From contig NC_081408.1 of assembly GCF_030272615.1 (NCBI RefSeq), positions 336,568,793 to 336,628,792 of the forward strand: 60,000 nucleotides of DNA, written 5' to 3'. A program made the translations under genes and the position numbers. Of the stretch, positions 45,640 through 56,832 are shown piece after piece; position 1 is the first letter of the stretch; every line of letters starts with the position of its first letter. The stretch comes from Cryptomeria japonica (taxonomy: Eukaryota > Streptophyta > Pinopsida > Cupressales > Cupressaceae). Below the pieces are notes generated by a model. It searched no databases. It saw only the letters and a list, made by a program, of their open reading frames with translations, and was not told the origin of the DNA.

Positions 45640-46545
45640 TTGGCGGGTTGAAGACAGTATCAAGAGATCTCAATCCAAAATTCAAAATTTTTGGAGCACA
45701 TTTGCATTTTAAATGATTTTCATAAAAAAATAATTTTGAGAGTAAATGAGAGAATTTTTCAGATTTTCTTATATTTTTGGAAAGTTCTCAGATCTATACA
45801 CAAGATCTGTTCTTTGTAATTTTGATTTTGATGCAAAATATTTCCTAAAAAATTGGATCTTTAAAAATTAGGGCTTTTCATTATGTTGATCAGATCTCAC
45901 AATCGGCTTTGAATTTTGCCATAAAATTTTTTCTTCAGGTCAAGAACAATATCAAGAGCTTTCATTCCAAAACCAGAATTTTTGGAGCATATTTGCATTT
46001 TCTATGAATTTTTAATGCATTTTCATAAAAAAATAATTCTGAGAGCAAATGAGTGAATTTTTCAAATTTGTTTACATTTTTGGAAATATCTTAGAATTAT
46101 ACACAGGATCTTCTCTTTGTGATTTTAATTTTGATGTAAAATATTTCCTCAACAATCGGATCTTTAAAAATTAGGGTTTTGCATTATTTTGATCATATCT
46201 CACAAACTGCTTGTAATTTTCGCAGGAATTTTTTTATGCAGGTTTGGAAGGCTATCAAGAGTGTCCAATAAAAATTTAAGATTTTTTGACACAATTGTGC
46301 TTTTTATATGAGTTTTTTATGATTTTTCATAAAAATTTAATTTTTGGAGCAAATTAGCAATTTTTTTAGATTTTCTTACATTTCTAGAAATGTCTTGAAA
46401 TTTTAGAGGTGCTCTATTTTTTATGATGCAAAAGAACTCATGGAAAATTAGATCTTTGAATTTGTCAAAAAAAGCATTGTTGAAGGCCCCTATTTCACAA
46501 AGTATTTTGGATCTAATATTTACCTAACTCGTGTGCTTGCAGGAG
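45640..46545 (+). repeat. Three tandem ~300-bp repeats in the leader of element C
   Basis: Units start near 45645, 45938 and 46242. Each has TATCAAGAG near its start, then TTTTTGGAGCA, CATTTTCATAAAAAA, ATTTTTCAGATTTT, TTACATTTTTGGAAA, GATGCAAAA and GGATCTTTAAAAATTAGGG. Units 1 and 2 are closest; unit 3 is more diverged. Confidence 0.8.
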
Positions 46546-48123
46546 GGGTATATTGCAAAACTACTAACAAATATTTGTTGCAGGATCTTGGCAAGGGTTT
46601 TCTTTTGATTTTCATCATGTGCCTTATTTTCATAGATTAGCAAACACTTCAATTGGTGCACTAAAATTGAGCCAGTGTCTTTTGTGTCTTGAGCAATAGG
46701 CTCTTTTGTGTTTTATCTTTAGAGGGCCTACCTCCCTGTGTGGTCATTAGGACTACTAGTGAGGAGGGAATGACCCAAGTGGTAGCGAGGAAATACCCCC
46801 CTCTTCCGAACCACTATAAACAATTGTATCCATGGTGAAAGCCATGGGTAACGTGTGTTGATTAGTTCATATCGACACTATGTCTCCCCATAAACCCGTT
46901 TGATCAAATTTATTTGATCAATAGTAGGGCAAAATCCCTACCGGTGAGGAGCCTTATGTATTTACAGAGCTACAAGTGACACATGTATGGCCACACGAGC
47001 GGATGCCCTTACTAGCACCTTTTTGTTTTAGAAAGCCAAAATCCTTCTAGTTGTTGGGGCAAGAGGTCGGACCTCTGGAGCGGCCCACACACATACGGTT
47101 CTTAGTAGAGATATAAAGTTCCCCACATGGAGTTTTCATGGGGACTAGTGCTTGGCTGCCCTGAAGAAGTGAGTGTCAAGGGTGGAGCCAGTGGGGTCAA
47201 GCATTTAAGTATCCGCTTTGAATAGCATAGCCTCAGGGGAAACCCCATGTGGGATCAACAACTATTGTCCTGGCCAACCATAAGAATTGTGCTTGTCTTT
47301 TTTTAAACATTCAAAGATCAAACATCAAAACATTATGTCTTTTGTGTCTTCAAGTGTATGCAATTTTTTTTTACATCAAACAACACACTCTATTTGAGTC
47401 ATTTTGAGTCCAAACACTTGCAAACATAGAGTCCTCATCAACATTGTGTTCTCCTGTCATGAAAAAATGGTCAAAAATTCAGATTTGGTCACAACAATAA
47501 CTTCACAAATTGGAATAAATTGCATTCAGATTTTAGAACTGCGTCTGTGAAGTATACAAGCACGTCTATGTTCAGTATTGGCAAAATTTACAGTCCAGCA
47601 AACAAGAGCAATCGGTTTCAGAATTCTTGAGCTTCCTAAGTTATTTTTCTAGATGTTGATCTAGCATTCAATCTATCTTTGGGTCTCACAAAGTTCATCA
47701 TTGCTTTACACCTTGCATTACATTCACATTTGTCTAAACTTGAGTCAAAAGGTCACTTGCTTGTCCTCATCTTACTTTGTCAACACACTACATACAACAA
47801 CATTTTTCTAAGTGGTCCCTCATCAAGGTCTATCACCTATGGGTCTCATTTGGTCTTACTTAGAGTCAAGATCAACTTACCTCTTCAAGAGATCTATCAT
47901 CTCTTTGGAAGTCACACCTACTCTACTACATACATACTTGGTCTTACACTTTGGACATTGCAAGTACACCTCAGATTCATTTACATTCCATCCAACTTTT
48001 GGTCTTCCATACTCTTTCCATTTTCATCTAGTCTCACACATCTTGGTCAAGACCTATTTCATGGTTGAAACCCATTCCTAAAAATGTAGGAGAGAAGCTA
48101 AAGAGGCTCAAGAGTCTGCAAAC
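46546..48123 (+). other. Leader of element C between repeats and gag
   Basis: No gene. A GC-richer stretch at 46730-47290 includes GGTCGGACCTCTGGAGCGGCC and a perfect 10-bp inverted repeat at 46900-46921. It could be structured RNA (packaging or dimerisation) but this is inference. Open frames at 47679-48081 show no domain. Confidence 0.5.
46900..46921. repeat. Perfect inverted repeat in the leader
   Basis: TTGATCAAAT, two bases, ATTTGATCAA. Confidence 0.75.
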
Positions 48124-50294
48124 ATGAGTGGCTATGAGTACGACAACAATATCTTTTTCAATTCTGATCATGCTACATTACCTGACATGGACATCTATAG
48201 AAACACTCAAAATGTTGAGAACATGGATAATACAAATAATAATGATACACACAATGACAATGTGGACAACATTTCAGTACATTCAGCAGAAGTGGAAGAG
48301 TCCATCATAGACCCCCATTTTAATTGATTGGTTGAGGAAATCATGGGGAGAGAGACAATATTTTTTACAAGTGATGGCACAAAGTGGAGCCAAGATACCT
48401 AATGATTTTGACATGTCTCAAATAATGGAACATCAACCTATGCAAGAAAGTCAACTCAACATGGATCAAAGGAGACTACTAGTGGAGGTACTAGAGGATC
48501 ACGTTTCATGCCTGAGTCACCATCATCCTTGTTTCAAAAACCTGAGATCCCAAATACATATGGTCAAGCTTATGATACTCATGAAAGAGCATCTCATTAA
48601 CAACTTTGTCTACGCAGACGTTTATGGAAGTCTTATGTAGATAAATACACTGAATCGCATACCAGTGCTAGGACCAACCTCCAAAACAATTGGATATCCA
48701 GAGGCATGCTCAAAATTTGGACACTAGGAAACCCCATGTCAAATTTGTGGACACTACACAAGAACAAACTCATGAGATGCCTGTAGAATATGATATGCAT
48801 GGACAAAGCAGATATTCCATTCCTCATTATGACTCTATACCAGGTGGTTCCTATACACAGTATCATTATAGACCTCCTCCATATGAGAATGTTTATGATC
48901 AATATCATCCATATATGCAATATCCTCCTCCTCTACCCGGTGGCTCAAGCATGGGATATGGTCCAAGAAGTCGGTCTTCACCCAAGAACAATTTAGAATA
49001 GTAGATAAAGGACTTACAAAAGAAAATGGAGGATATCAATACATCAAAGCCAGCGTACACAATGAGAGATATATGTTCATATCCATTTGACAAAATTATT
49101 CCAATGCCTCCTTTTCCTACACATTTCGTGACACCAAAGTTTGATAAGTACAGAGGCAAAGGAGGCCCTAAGGCACATATAAGATAGTTTTTCATAGCTT
49201 GCATTGAGGTAGCAGCAGAAGAAACATAATTGATGAGATTGTTCCCACAAAGCTTAGGTGATCAAGCTATAGAATGGTTCTCCCAACTTCCACCTGGAAT
49301 TAAGTCATGGGGTGATTTAGTAGAAGCTTTCATACAGCATTTCTTATATAACATAGAGATAGATATTTCAGTTATCACTTTGTGCAATACCAAGCAAAAC
49401 GATGGGGAGTCATTTTCATCATTCCTACAAAGATGGAGGAATTTAGCTAGCAGATGCTCTTGTGAAATTCCACAAAAACAAATGGTAGAGATGTTCACCC
49501 AGAATGTCAACAAAGAAATTGGTTATGACTCGAGGAAAGCTTGTTTGTCCACCTTCAAGGACGTCATTGAGAAAGGCTTAGCAACAGAGAAAGTATTAAT
49601 TGAGCAAGGAGTCATTAAGATATTCAAAGAAAACAAAGAGAACTTTAAAGGAAAAGACAAGCCATGATTTTGGAACAAGAACAAGAAGACAGTAAATGAT
49701 GGTGTTGTTGATGGTAATACAGTTAAACCAAAAATCATTCTTTCTAGATCAAGTTCTCCAAAAAACCAAGTAAACACTCAAGCAACTTCAAAATCACGAA
49801 GGAAGTACACCCCGTTAGGAGAACCACTTGAGTCATCTTTCAAGAAGCTAGTGGCAAACAAGATAATAACAATTCTAGATAATCCTCCATATGAGCCAAA
49901 AGTCAAACCAAATTGGTGGAATGAAGATGAGTACTGTGAATATCACAAGAGAAAGGGACATAAAATAGGAAATTTCCATCACTTGAAGAAAATTATACAA
50001 GATCTTATTGATAGAGGTGACATTGAGATCGAGGGACATACATCCAATCAAGAACATGAGATGTTTAAGGAACCATTCCCTAAACATGACAAGGGAAAAG
50101 CCAAATCCAACTATACCAAAGCGTCCTATAACTATGATTCAGCTATTAATCACATTTTAATGGACAACTATGTTTCTGCTATTATCATAAAGGACAAAAC
50201 ACCTAAAAGTTCTACCCAAAGAGACAAAGTTGTCCTAAAAGGCATTGGACCTTCTTCCGAATCTACCTCTGAATGTAATGTCACAACTCGATGA
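48124..50294 (+). pseudogene. Element C gag
   Basis: Likely start at ATG 48124 (MSGYEYDNNIFF). The N-terminal half is split by stops at 48325 and ~48640. A Pro/Tyr-rich stretch (YRPPPYENVYDQYHPY) at ~48870-48940 precedes the capsid domain at ~49130-49560, with MRLFPQSLGDQAIEWF, SWGDLVEAFIQHF and WRNLASRCSCEIP. The zinc motif is the Tat type at 49930-49985, CEYHKRKGHKIGNFHHLKK, where Phe replaces the last Cys. The segment to 50294 is basic and ends at TGA. Its product would be the virus-like particle protein. About five stops in the gag region. Confidence 0.8.
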
Positions 50295-50359
50295 GGTAAG
50301 GTCACTTTGCAAGGTGCTCCAACTAAAACCACTACTTCCTCATTGGCCAAACCTGAGTA

Positions 50360-51446
50360 TGACCTAGTAGAATAGTTAGGGAAGACACCCACGCTTATCT
50401 CCATCCTTGAACTTTTACGCATATCCCCTGCACATAAAGCCATCCTTGATAAAGCTTTGAGAGAAACCTCTATCCCCACTGATCTGAACGTGGACCAATT
50501 TCAAGCCATGGTGGGATACCTTTCCATTCCACATTCTCTTACATTCATTGAAGCTGATGATGCCTTTGTACGCCAACCATATAATGAACCTTTACACATT
50601 GAATCCTTCCTACACAAACATCAAATAAAACAAGTCCTGATAGATAGAGGAGCTGGTCTGAACATTTGTAAATTGAACACTCTTAAGCAATTGGGATATT
50701 TTGAAAAGGTTGTAAATTCTACAAACAAAATTACCATCGAGGCATATGATGATGAAGAGGGCTCATCCAAGGGCACAATCACCTTACCTCTCAAAGTAGG
50801 ACTAGTTACAAAGGATGTGGTTTGGCAAGTCCTTGATCTAGATCTCACATAAAACATACTCTTGGGACGCCCATGGATTCATGAAATGAGAGTTGTTCCA
50901 TCAACATATCATCGATGTATCAAATTTACACACAATGGAGTTGAAGTGACCGTTAAAGTTGATCCAAACCCATTCATATATTGCAAAAATTTGCGACCTA
51001 GATCAGAAATAATAATTTCAGCCAATCAAGAAGTTGTTCCATCTTCAACATATGTTGATCTAGAATCCTTGAAAGCTTCTACATCAAAACAAGTAGAGAT
51101 CAAAGAAAATTTCAAGATTAAAGACATGGGATGTGGTGAGTATATCTTTCATGTTGATCAATTCCCACTATCTCCCAAGGTATTCAGTCAACAGGAACAA
51201 TTTATAAATAATTTGCAATATCAAGGAATTTGGTGTGAACCACCTAGTATTGTGGCTACTAGGTCTGAATTCAAATCTCCTCTAGTGGTGCAAGTAGCTC
51301 TTGATATCAGTAGTCCTAAGAGTGGTTCCAACGAAGATTCTATTGAGTGTATCACCGTCCCTCTTGAGAGCTCACATAGCCTTACCATTTCATCCATTCA
51401 TTCCATTTCCACTCTTCTCCTAGACTTGGATCAACAAGAATTATAA
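50360..51446 (+). pseudogene. Element C aspartic protease region
   Basis: QVLIDRGAGLNICKLNTLKQ at ~50633-50690 is the active-site region; the usual D-G/S-G-A reads D-R-G-A. LLGRPWIHEMRVVPSTYHR follows at 50855-50915 after one in-frame TAA at 50850-50852. The downstream ~170 residues to 51446 are the linker that normally leads to reverse transcriptase. Here the frame ends with LLLDLDQQEL and a stop, and no reverse transcriptase follows. Confidence 0.8.
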
Positions 51447-51942
51447 AATCCCTTACTCATTAGGGATCAAAAATCAAGCCTTGAAAAGAAAAATCTAAAC
51501 GTCAAAAATAAAGAAAAGCCCTTCAGTCCAAATCAAAATCAAAAGCTATTGGACTCTACAAAAATCAAGGTCAAGGATAGAAATCCTATGAAAGAAAAAA
51601 AAACAAGAGTTGATCTTCCCTAATATCAAAATAACTGGGGGCAAAATTTCTAAAATTTCAAGTAAAAAAGAATACTTTTTGATCCTAAGTCTCCATCATG
51701 TCATGATACTTTCACTTCTTTTTGCAATCATAAGCCTTCATCACTCATCCACTTGTTCCACACATCCATTCTCTTCTGACGATACATCATGGACCTTTGA
51801 TGGAAGTTCCTCGAAGGACTTTGTTATCAAGGATGCCCAAACTTCTTTAGGTGACACACATACAAGCCTATGTAGTCCACATGCTAGTAATTCTATCTCA
51901 GTTCCTTTATCAAGGAGGACAACCACTCAAGCTACACATAAT

Positions 51943-52194
51943 TCAGTCAAGGAACAATGCAGTTACAATCATAAGGTAAAGCCTCACACATTAAAGGTAG
52001 GTGACTTAGTTCTCAAATAAAATCCTAAAAATTAGCAAGACAAAGAGAAGAAGGGCAAGTTCGAACCAAATTAGCTTGGTCCTTACATCATTACAATAAC
52101 CTATGGATCTGGTGCATATCAACTCTCATCCCTGGAGAGAGAACCTTTGGAGGATCCTATCAACAACATGCACCTTCGTAGGTTTTACACATAG
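51943..52194 (+). pseudogene. Integrase C-terminal remnant of element C
   Basis: HKVKPHTLKVGDLVLK, then KGKFEPN, LGPYIITITYGSGAYQLS and INNMHLRRFYT with a stop at 52192-52194. This is the SH3-like end of a Tat-type integrase, without chromodomain. Two to three in-frame stops. Between 51447 and 51943 there is no reverse transcriptase or integrase core, so the deletion that created element C lies there. Confidence 0.75.
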
Positions 52195-53869
52195 CTATTC
52201 AACATATCCTAATTCAAAAATACAAAAAATATCAAAAATATCAAAAAATACAAAAAAAAAATCATAAAATAAAAAATTGTTACTTGGTGAAAGTTTGGCA
52301 AACAGGCGCCTTGTGACACAATTTTTTTTTTGAAAAATCAAAAAAAGGTAAAGAGAAATAAATTCGTCCAACGGTGAAAACCACTTCAGTGGTGCCCTGG
52401 GCAAGTACCATGGTGAAAACCGGGTCACCGACGCCATGTGTAGAGACATTTCTCCTCCCTCCTTCAGGATTCACTTTCATCCCTTCACTTTGCACACACT
52501 CACAACCTATTCATCCATAATAAACTTACCCATTCCCATCATGGCTTTTTATTGATCTACCTAAGATTGGTTAGTCATTCATAATAATCCTTTCCTTTTA
52601 CCCCCTTTCCATCAATAATAAATCATCTCCTATCTGTTGCTAAGGCAAAATCCTAAGTCTAGTGATGGGTGTGGAACTGAGATCATCACATGTTCTGAGG
52701 AGTACATTTTCTTCTAGTTTTATTCAGTCTATCTACACACAATCCACAATAAAGTTTCATCTTCTCCACAATAAAGTATCAGTTTCATGGATTTAGTCAG
52801 TTTCAGATGGGATGCAAACAACAAAAATGGGCTTCAACAAATCAAATCTTTCAACAAACTCATACAACATTATGGTTTAGTGCTATCTATCCTTTTGTGA
52901 AAGTAAACATTGTGACCACAATCAAATAGACTTATACAAGTGAAAAGAGACACTAAAATTGAGGACTACAATGGATATTGGTGTCGAGTCTTGGTTTTCT
53001 TTTGATTTTATCTTTTGGTGACATGTCTTTTAGCTTTTCCGGGATGCCTCTGACTAGAGATTTTATCTCCAGGATGTCTTCGACTAGAAAGGCGAGGATG
53101 GGGTATCCTCACCTATTTTTCTTTGCTTTCTACGGATTCTCTTAGTAATGTTATGACTTGTCCAAGGATATGAGGACATTGTGAGTCTAGTATGAACTGG
53201 GGCATTCCTTGTTTGTGATTGTCTGATCTCCATGCAAACAGGTACAATGAATGTTTGGGTCAAACCTATATCTAGATTGTCATAACCTATTTTTCCATAA
53301 TAAAGTTCAGTGATGATAACACACAAGAAACTCTTTCACTTTCATATCTTCTATCTTTCGTCCCCCTTTCTTGATTGACCTTCACTGTCCTTCTTGAGTC
53401 TTGTAGCCTACTATCACATGACTGAGTATAATGACACGCCAAAAATATTTGCATTTCATGTAGTTTTGCACCTGCATTACCACACATTAGCATTTCATAC
53501 ATACATATAGATATCACAATTACATCACATCCTACACACAACACATGTTAGCACATTTTACATTCTCATCATGTAAATATTCATTTGCATTATCATACAT
53601 TCACATTTGCATAACATCTAAAACACAAAAGAACAAAAATATTGCATTTCATCATGCACATATTTGCATCCATTTCATAAGCATCACATAGGTACACATG
53701 CATATAGCTACTGCAAGGATGAATCATCTCGTATATATATATCAAAATCATAAGTGTCATGATACAATGATGTCAAAATACATATGGCTACAAAATCACC
53801 CGAAGGTGTCTACTTTATCATACAAAAATAATACAAAAACTAGTACATAGGGAGCCCTCTAAGGCTATA
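52195..53869 (+). other. 3' spacer of element C, first part
   Basis: No gene. CAAAAA-rich sequence (52200-52275), mixed sequence, then GCATTTCAT-rich repeats (53445-53700) like those in the spacer of element A. Confidence 0.55.
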
Positions 53870-54760
53870 ATGAACTCCCTCCCTCAGAGCCAGCTAGCCT
53901 CGACGAAGTCTGAGCCCTGGAAGGACCCGCCCCAGGATCATCTCTCTTGCCCCCTCTATCTAGTGGTGGTGGAGGACCCATGACCCCACCACTAGACGCC
54001 TATCTCTTGTCTCTCCCTCTAGTGGTCATCGTTATTCGTGATGGTCTCCGGAAGCTCCTAGCCTGCTGATTTGGTGACACCACTCCATAATACAAGTCTC
54101 TCTAGTAGGCTATCTCCTCCCCTGCTCATAGAACATAGGCATATCTGGCCCCTATTTCCTTTGTTGCCTGCTTGCCCTCAGTGTTGTCTTAGCCTCTATG
54201 TAGCGTTGAATATCCTGATCTCTCTCCCACTTAGTGTCCCTCAGTTGTCTCCAGATTCCTCCTCCATCCCACAACCAAACCCTCGTTTGGCCCAGTCTGG
54301 ATAGAGGAACCCATTGATCACTCCTGCCAGCACTGCCGGTAGTGCTAATCATGTACCTGTCATGGTGTCACAAGCCACATGTCCTACCCTCATCTCTAGT
54401 CCTGGATCCTCGAACACTCAACTCGATGCATCCCTGTCTCCCTCTCAATCGTAAGGAACCAACTCCCCAACTATCGATATCCGCAGTATCCTGTATACAT
54501 CCTCTAAGGTGACTGTCATCTCACCCATTGGCAAATAAAACGTGCATGTCTCTAAGTGCCATCTCTCAGCTAATGCACTCAACAACCCCATGTTTGCCCA
54601 AAACTCGGGCATATATATAATGTATCACAATCCCATGGCCTCAACTGTTGCTCTATCCTCAAATGTCAGCTCTACTCATAAACTCTAAGTTGAAGGGTAT
54701 CTCTCCCATGATTCCAGCATAGGTAGGTTCTCCTGCAGTCAAGCAATCAACTGTGTCAAT
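53870..54760 (-). pseudogene. Antisense plant mobile domain (PMD) fragment in element C
   Basis: The core at 54447-54609 reads PEFWANMGLLSALAERWHLE, then TFYLPMGEMTVTLEDVYRIL and VGELVPYD, the signature start of the plant mobile domain (PF10536-type; MAIN/MAIL relatives). Further left, 54152-54352 gives STTGSAGRSDQWVPL and WLWDGGGIWRQLRD, fitting the same domain. A Pro/Gly/Arg-rich C-terminal tail lies at 53880-54050. Stops are frequent. It is opposite in strand to gag. Extra ORFs between integrase and 3' LTR, some antisense, are known in Tat-lineage elements from general knowledge. Confidence 0.7.
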
Positions 54761-54955
54761 CCTAGTAGTAATCCTTGTTCATCATAAAGTGCTACTTTTT
54801 ATCCTAGTGCTTATATCTATCATATGGCACTCTATCCTAGTGGTACTCCATGTTCATCACAAAGTGCTGCTCTTTTATCCTAGTGCTTATATCTATCATA
54901 TGACACTCAATCCTAGTAGTACTCCCTGTTCATCACAAAGCATTGCTTTTATCCT
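54758..54955 (+). repeat. Minisatellite, ~78-bp unit, three copies
   Basis: Unit: CCTAGTGGTACTCCATGTTCATCACAAAGTGCTG...CTAGTGCTTATATCTATCATATG. A fourth partial copy is at ~55098-55125. Confidence 0.85.
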
Positions 54956-54989
54956 ATCTTTTAGGGCACCTACTTTAGTATGTCCTCTT

Positions 54990-55262
54990 GATTAGCTTAT
55001 CCAATTGACAACGTATGTTATATCACATAATTGTCAATTTTAGCCTAATCCAATTGGCAACGTATGTTCTATCATAGAACTGTCAATTTCTATGGTACTC
55101 CCTATTCATCACAAAGTGCCTCGCTCTATCCTATCCTAGGGCCTCTCCTTGAGTGTATCCTCTCGAGTAGTTATCTAATTGGTATCAGCTTATCCAATCA
55201 ACAACGTATCCTCTCCGCAGCTTATCCAATCAACAACATATGTTTATCATAGAACTGTTGAT
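54990..55262 (+). repeat. Minisatellite with CTTATCCAATTGACAACGTATG units
   Basis: Four copies of TATCCAAT(T/C)(G/A)(G/A)CAACGTATG-type sequence, several followed by ATCATAGAACTGTCAATTT-type sequence. Confidence 0.75.
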
Positions 55263-55264
55263 TT

Positions 55265-55515
55265 GACCTTGAAGACATAAACGTGCATTCATGACACAAA
55301 CGTGCTTGCATACTTCACAGATGTTTCTGCATTTCACAAATGCGCCCAAAACACACAGATGTGCCTCTGTCATGCATATATGTGCCTGCCATGCATAGAC
55401 GTGCCTGCACGTCTCAAACGTGCTTGCATTTGACATAGACGCTTTTCCAATCTTAGATGCGGTTACATTTTGCATAGACGCGCCTAGCCTAACCTACCCA
55501 GACGCACCTTCTCGT
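55265..55515 (+). repeat. Minisatellite with ~21-bp CATAGACGTGCCTGCAT units
   Basis: About ten degenerate copies of (C/A)A(A/G)ACGTGC(C/T)TGCATTT. It creates a spurious minus-strand Cys/His-rich frame. Confidence 0.75.
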
Positions 55516-56027
55516 CTTTTTCCCTGCTTGATATTTTCTAAGACATGCCTAATGCACATTTATTTCCCTACCTAACATGCATTTATGACAACAATTAATG
55601 CAGCAAGGTACAAGGAGGTTTTGTGGTACTTACCGACTCTCTTGCATCTGCTGGCCTTTGATATCAGCGAACACGATTGAATCTGTGCACAAATGCCATC
55701 GCTTCTGACTATTGACTGCTCTTTGCTCTCTCTGCACTTTGATCTCTTAGATGTGTGGATGACAATGAGGATGTTTTCCCTCGTAGTCTATCTTATAAAC
55801 TACCCTAGCCCTAGCCTCTCAAGTTAGTCTTCTTTATCCCATGACTCTATCACTCTATCCTATCTTATCAGTCATTTCTTGCCTTTCTTTCTTATCGAGA
55901 GATTGTTTGTGATCTTTTCAACATTTTCATCCAATCTCTCGAGGGGGCATATCATTCCCATCTTAGGGCAACTTTGTATCAGTTCATCTCATCTTCTTTG
56001 AAACAACATGACAAGCTGCATTGTCTC

Positions 56028-56041
56028 AAAGAGGGGCAAAA
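56028..56041 (+). promoter_or_regulatory. Polypurine tract of element C
   Basis: AAAGAGGGGCAAAA directly before the 3' LTR. Confidence 0.85.
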
Positions 56042-56827
56042 TGTAGACACCTAAAATTGTCATGTCTAATTAAATAAATATTTTATTTATTTAATTATTT
56101 TATCCTAATTCTTCTATTAATTAAATAAATAAATATTTATTTAATTAATTCATTTATCCTCTTCTACCCTTATTTCTCATTTAAATAAATACTTTTATTT
56201 ATTTAAATTATCCTTTTCCTAAATTAAATAAATATTTTATTTTTTTAATTGATCCCATTTCTTCTATTAATTAAATAAATCTTTATTTATTTAATTAATT
56301 CATTAGACTTTTCTACCTATGACACATGTCATTCATCTCTTAATTATTATGCTACCTATCCTCTCATTATTTTCTTATTTCTTTTACCTACCCTCAAATC
56401 CTAGCCAACCATTTATCTTTTACACCTCTCAATCTTATCCCTCCATTTCTTATAGTGTCTTCTATATAAAGATGATTCTTCTTTCATTATCAACCCTAAT
56501 CATTCTATTCCCCCCTTGACTAGCATTCGAACTTTCATATGTGATCAAACCTACTTGCAACCACATTTCCATTCTTTATTGAGCTCTTGTGCACACATAA
56601 AATCTGAGAGCAAACATATCAAGCAAGATCAATGGAGATAGGAAGAATGGAGATTCAAACCCTAATGGACATGTGATGGTATCATTTTTGTGATTTTTGT
56701 TGATTTACATTGTCTTAGGTAATCTTCATATGTTATGGTGGATCTTTGTCATTGTTAGGCTAGGGTTTTGTGGTTGAATTCATTTAGTCTTTCAATATTG
56801 TTCCATTATCCACTTTCATCATAAACA
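56042..56827 (+). repeat. 3' LTR of element C
   Basis: Begins TGTAGACACCTAAAATTGTC, ends TCATAAACA. Holds a ~40-bp segment (ATCATTTTTGTGATTTTTGTTGATTTA... near 56680) missing from the left LTR, where it was probably lost between short GGTA repeats. Confidence 0.85.
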
Positions 56828-56832
56828 ATATA
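56828..56832. repeat. Possible target-site duplication of element C, right copy (ATATA)
   Basis: Matches 44703-44707. Confidence 0.55.

Larger units (their letters stand above)
44708..56827 (+). mobile_element. Element C: complete-ended, non-autonomous Ty3-type (Tat-like) retrotransposon
   Basis: LTRs at 44708-45444 (737 bp) and 56042-56827 (786 bp) flank about 10.6 kb. The length difference comes from a ~40-bp and a ~9-bp deletion in the left copy. By eye I count roughly 25-30 substitutions over ~735 aligned bases. Interior order: PBS, leader with repeats, gag, protease, the last ~80 codons of integrase, long spacer with an antisense plant-mobile-domain fragment, polypurine tract. Reverse transcriptase, RNase H and the integrase core are missing. 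The gag zinc-knuckle and protease style (ILLGRPW then VPSTYHR) match the Tat/Athila side of Ty3. It would need enzymes from a partner element. Confidence 0.85.

Noticed and set aside
47679-48081. Two overlapping frames of 129 and 89 codons before gag in element C.
   Set aside because: No domain, low-complexity Ser/Leu/His content, and they lie in the leader upstream of the better gag start.
55230-55475. Cys/His-rich minus-strand frame resembling a small cysteine-rich protein.
   Set aside because: Produced by the ~21-bp minisatellite; the Cys spacing follows the repeat period.
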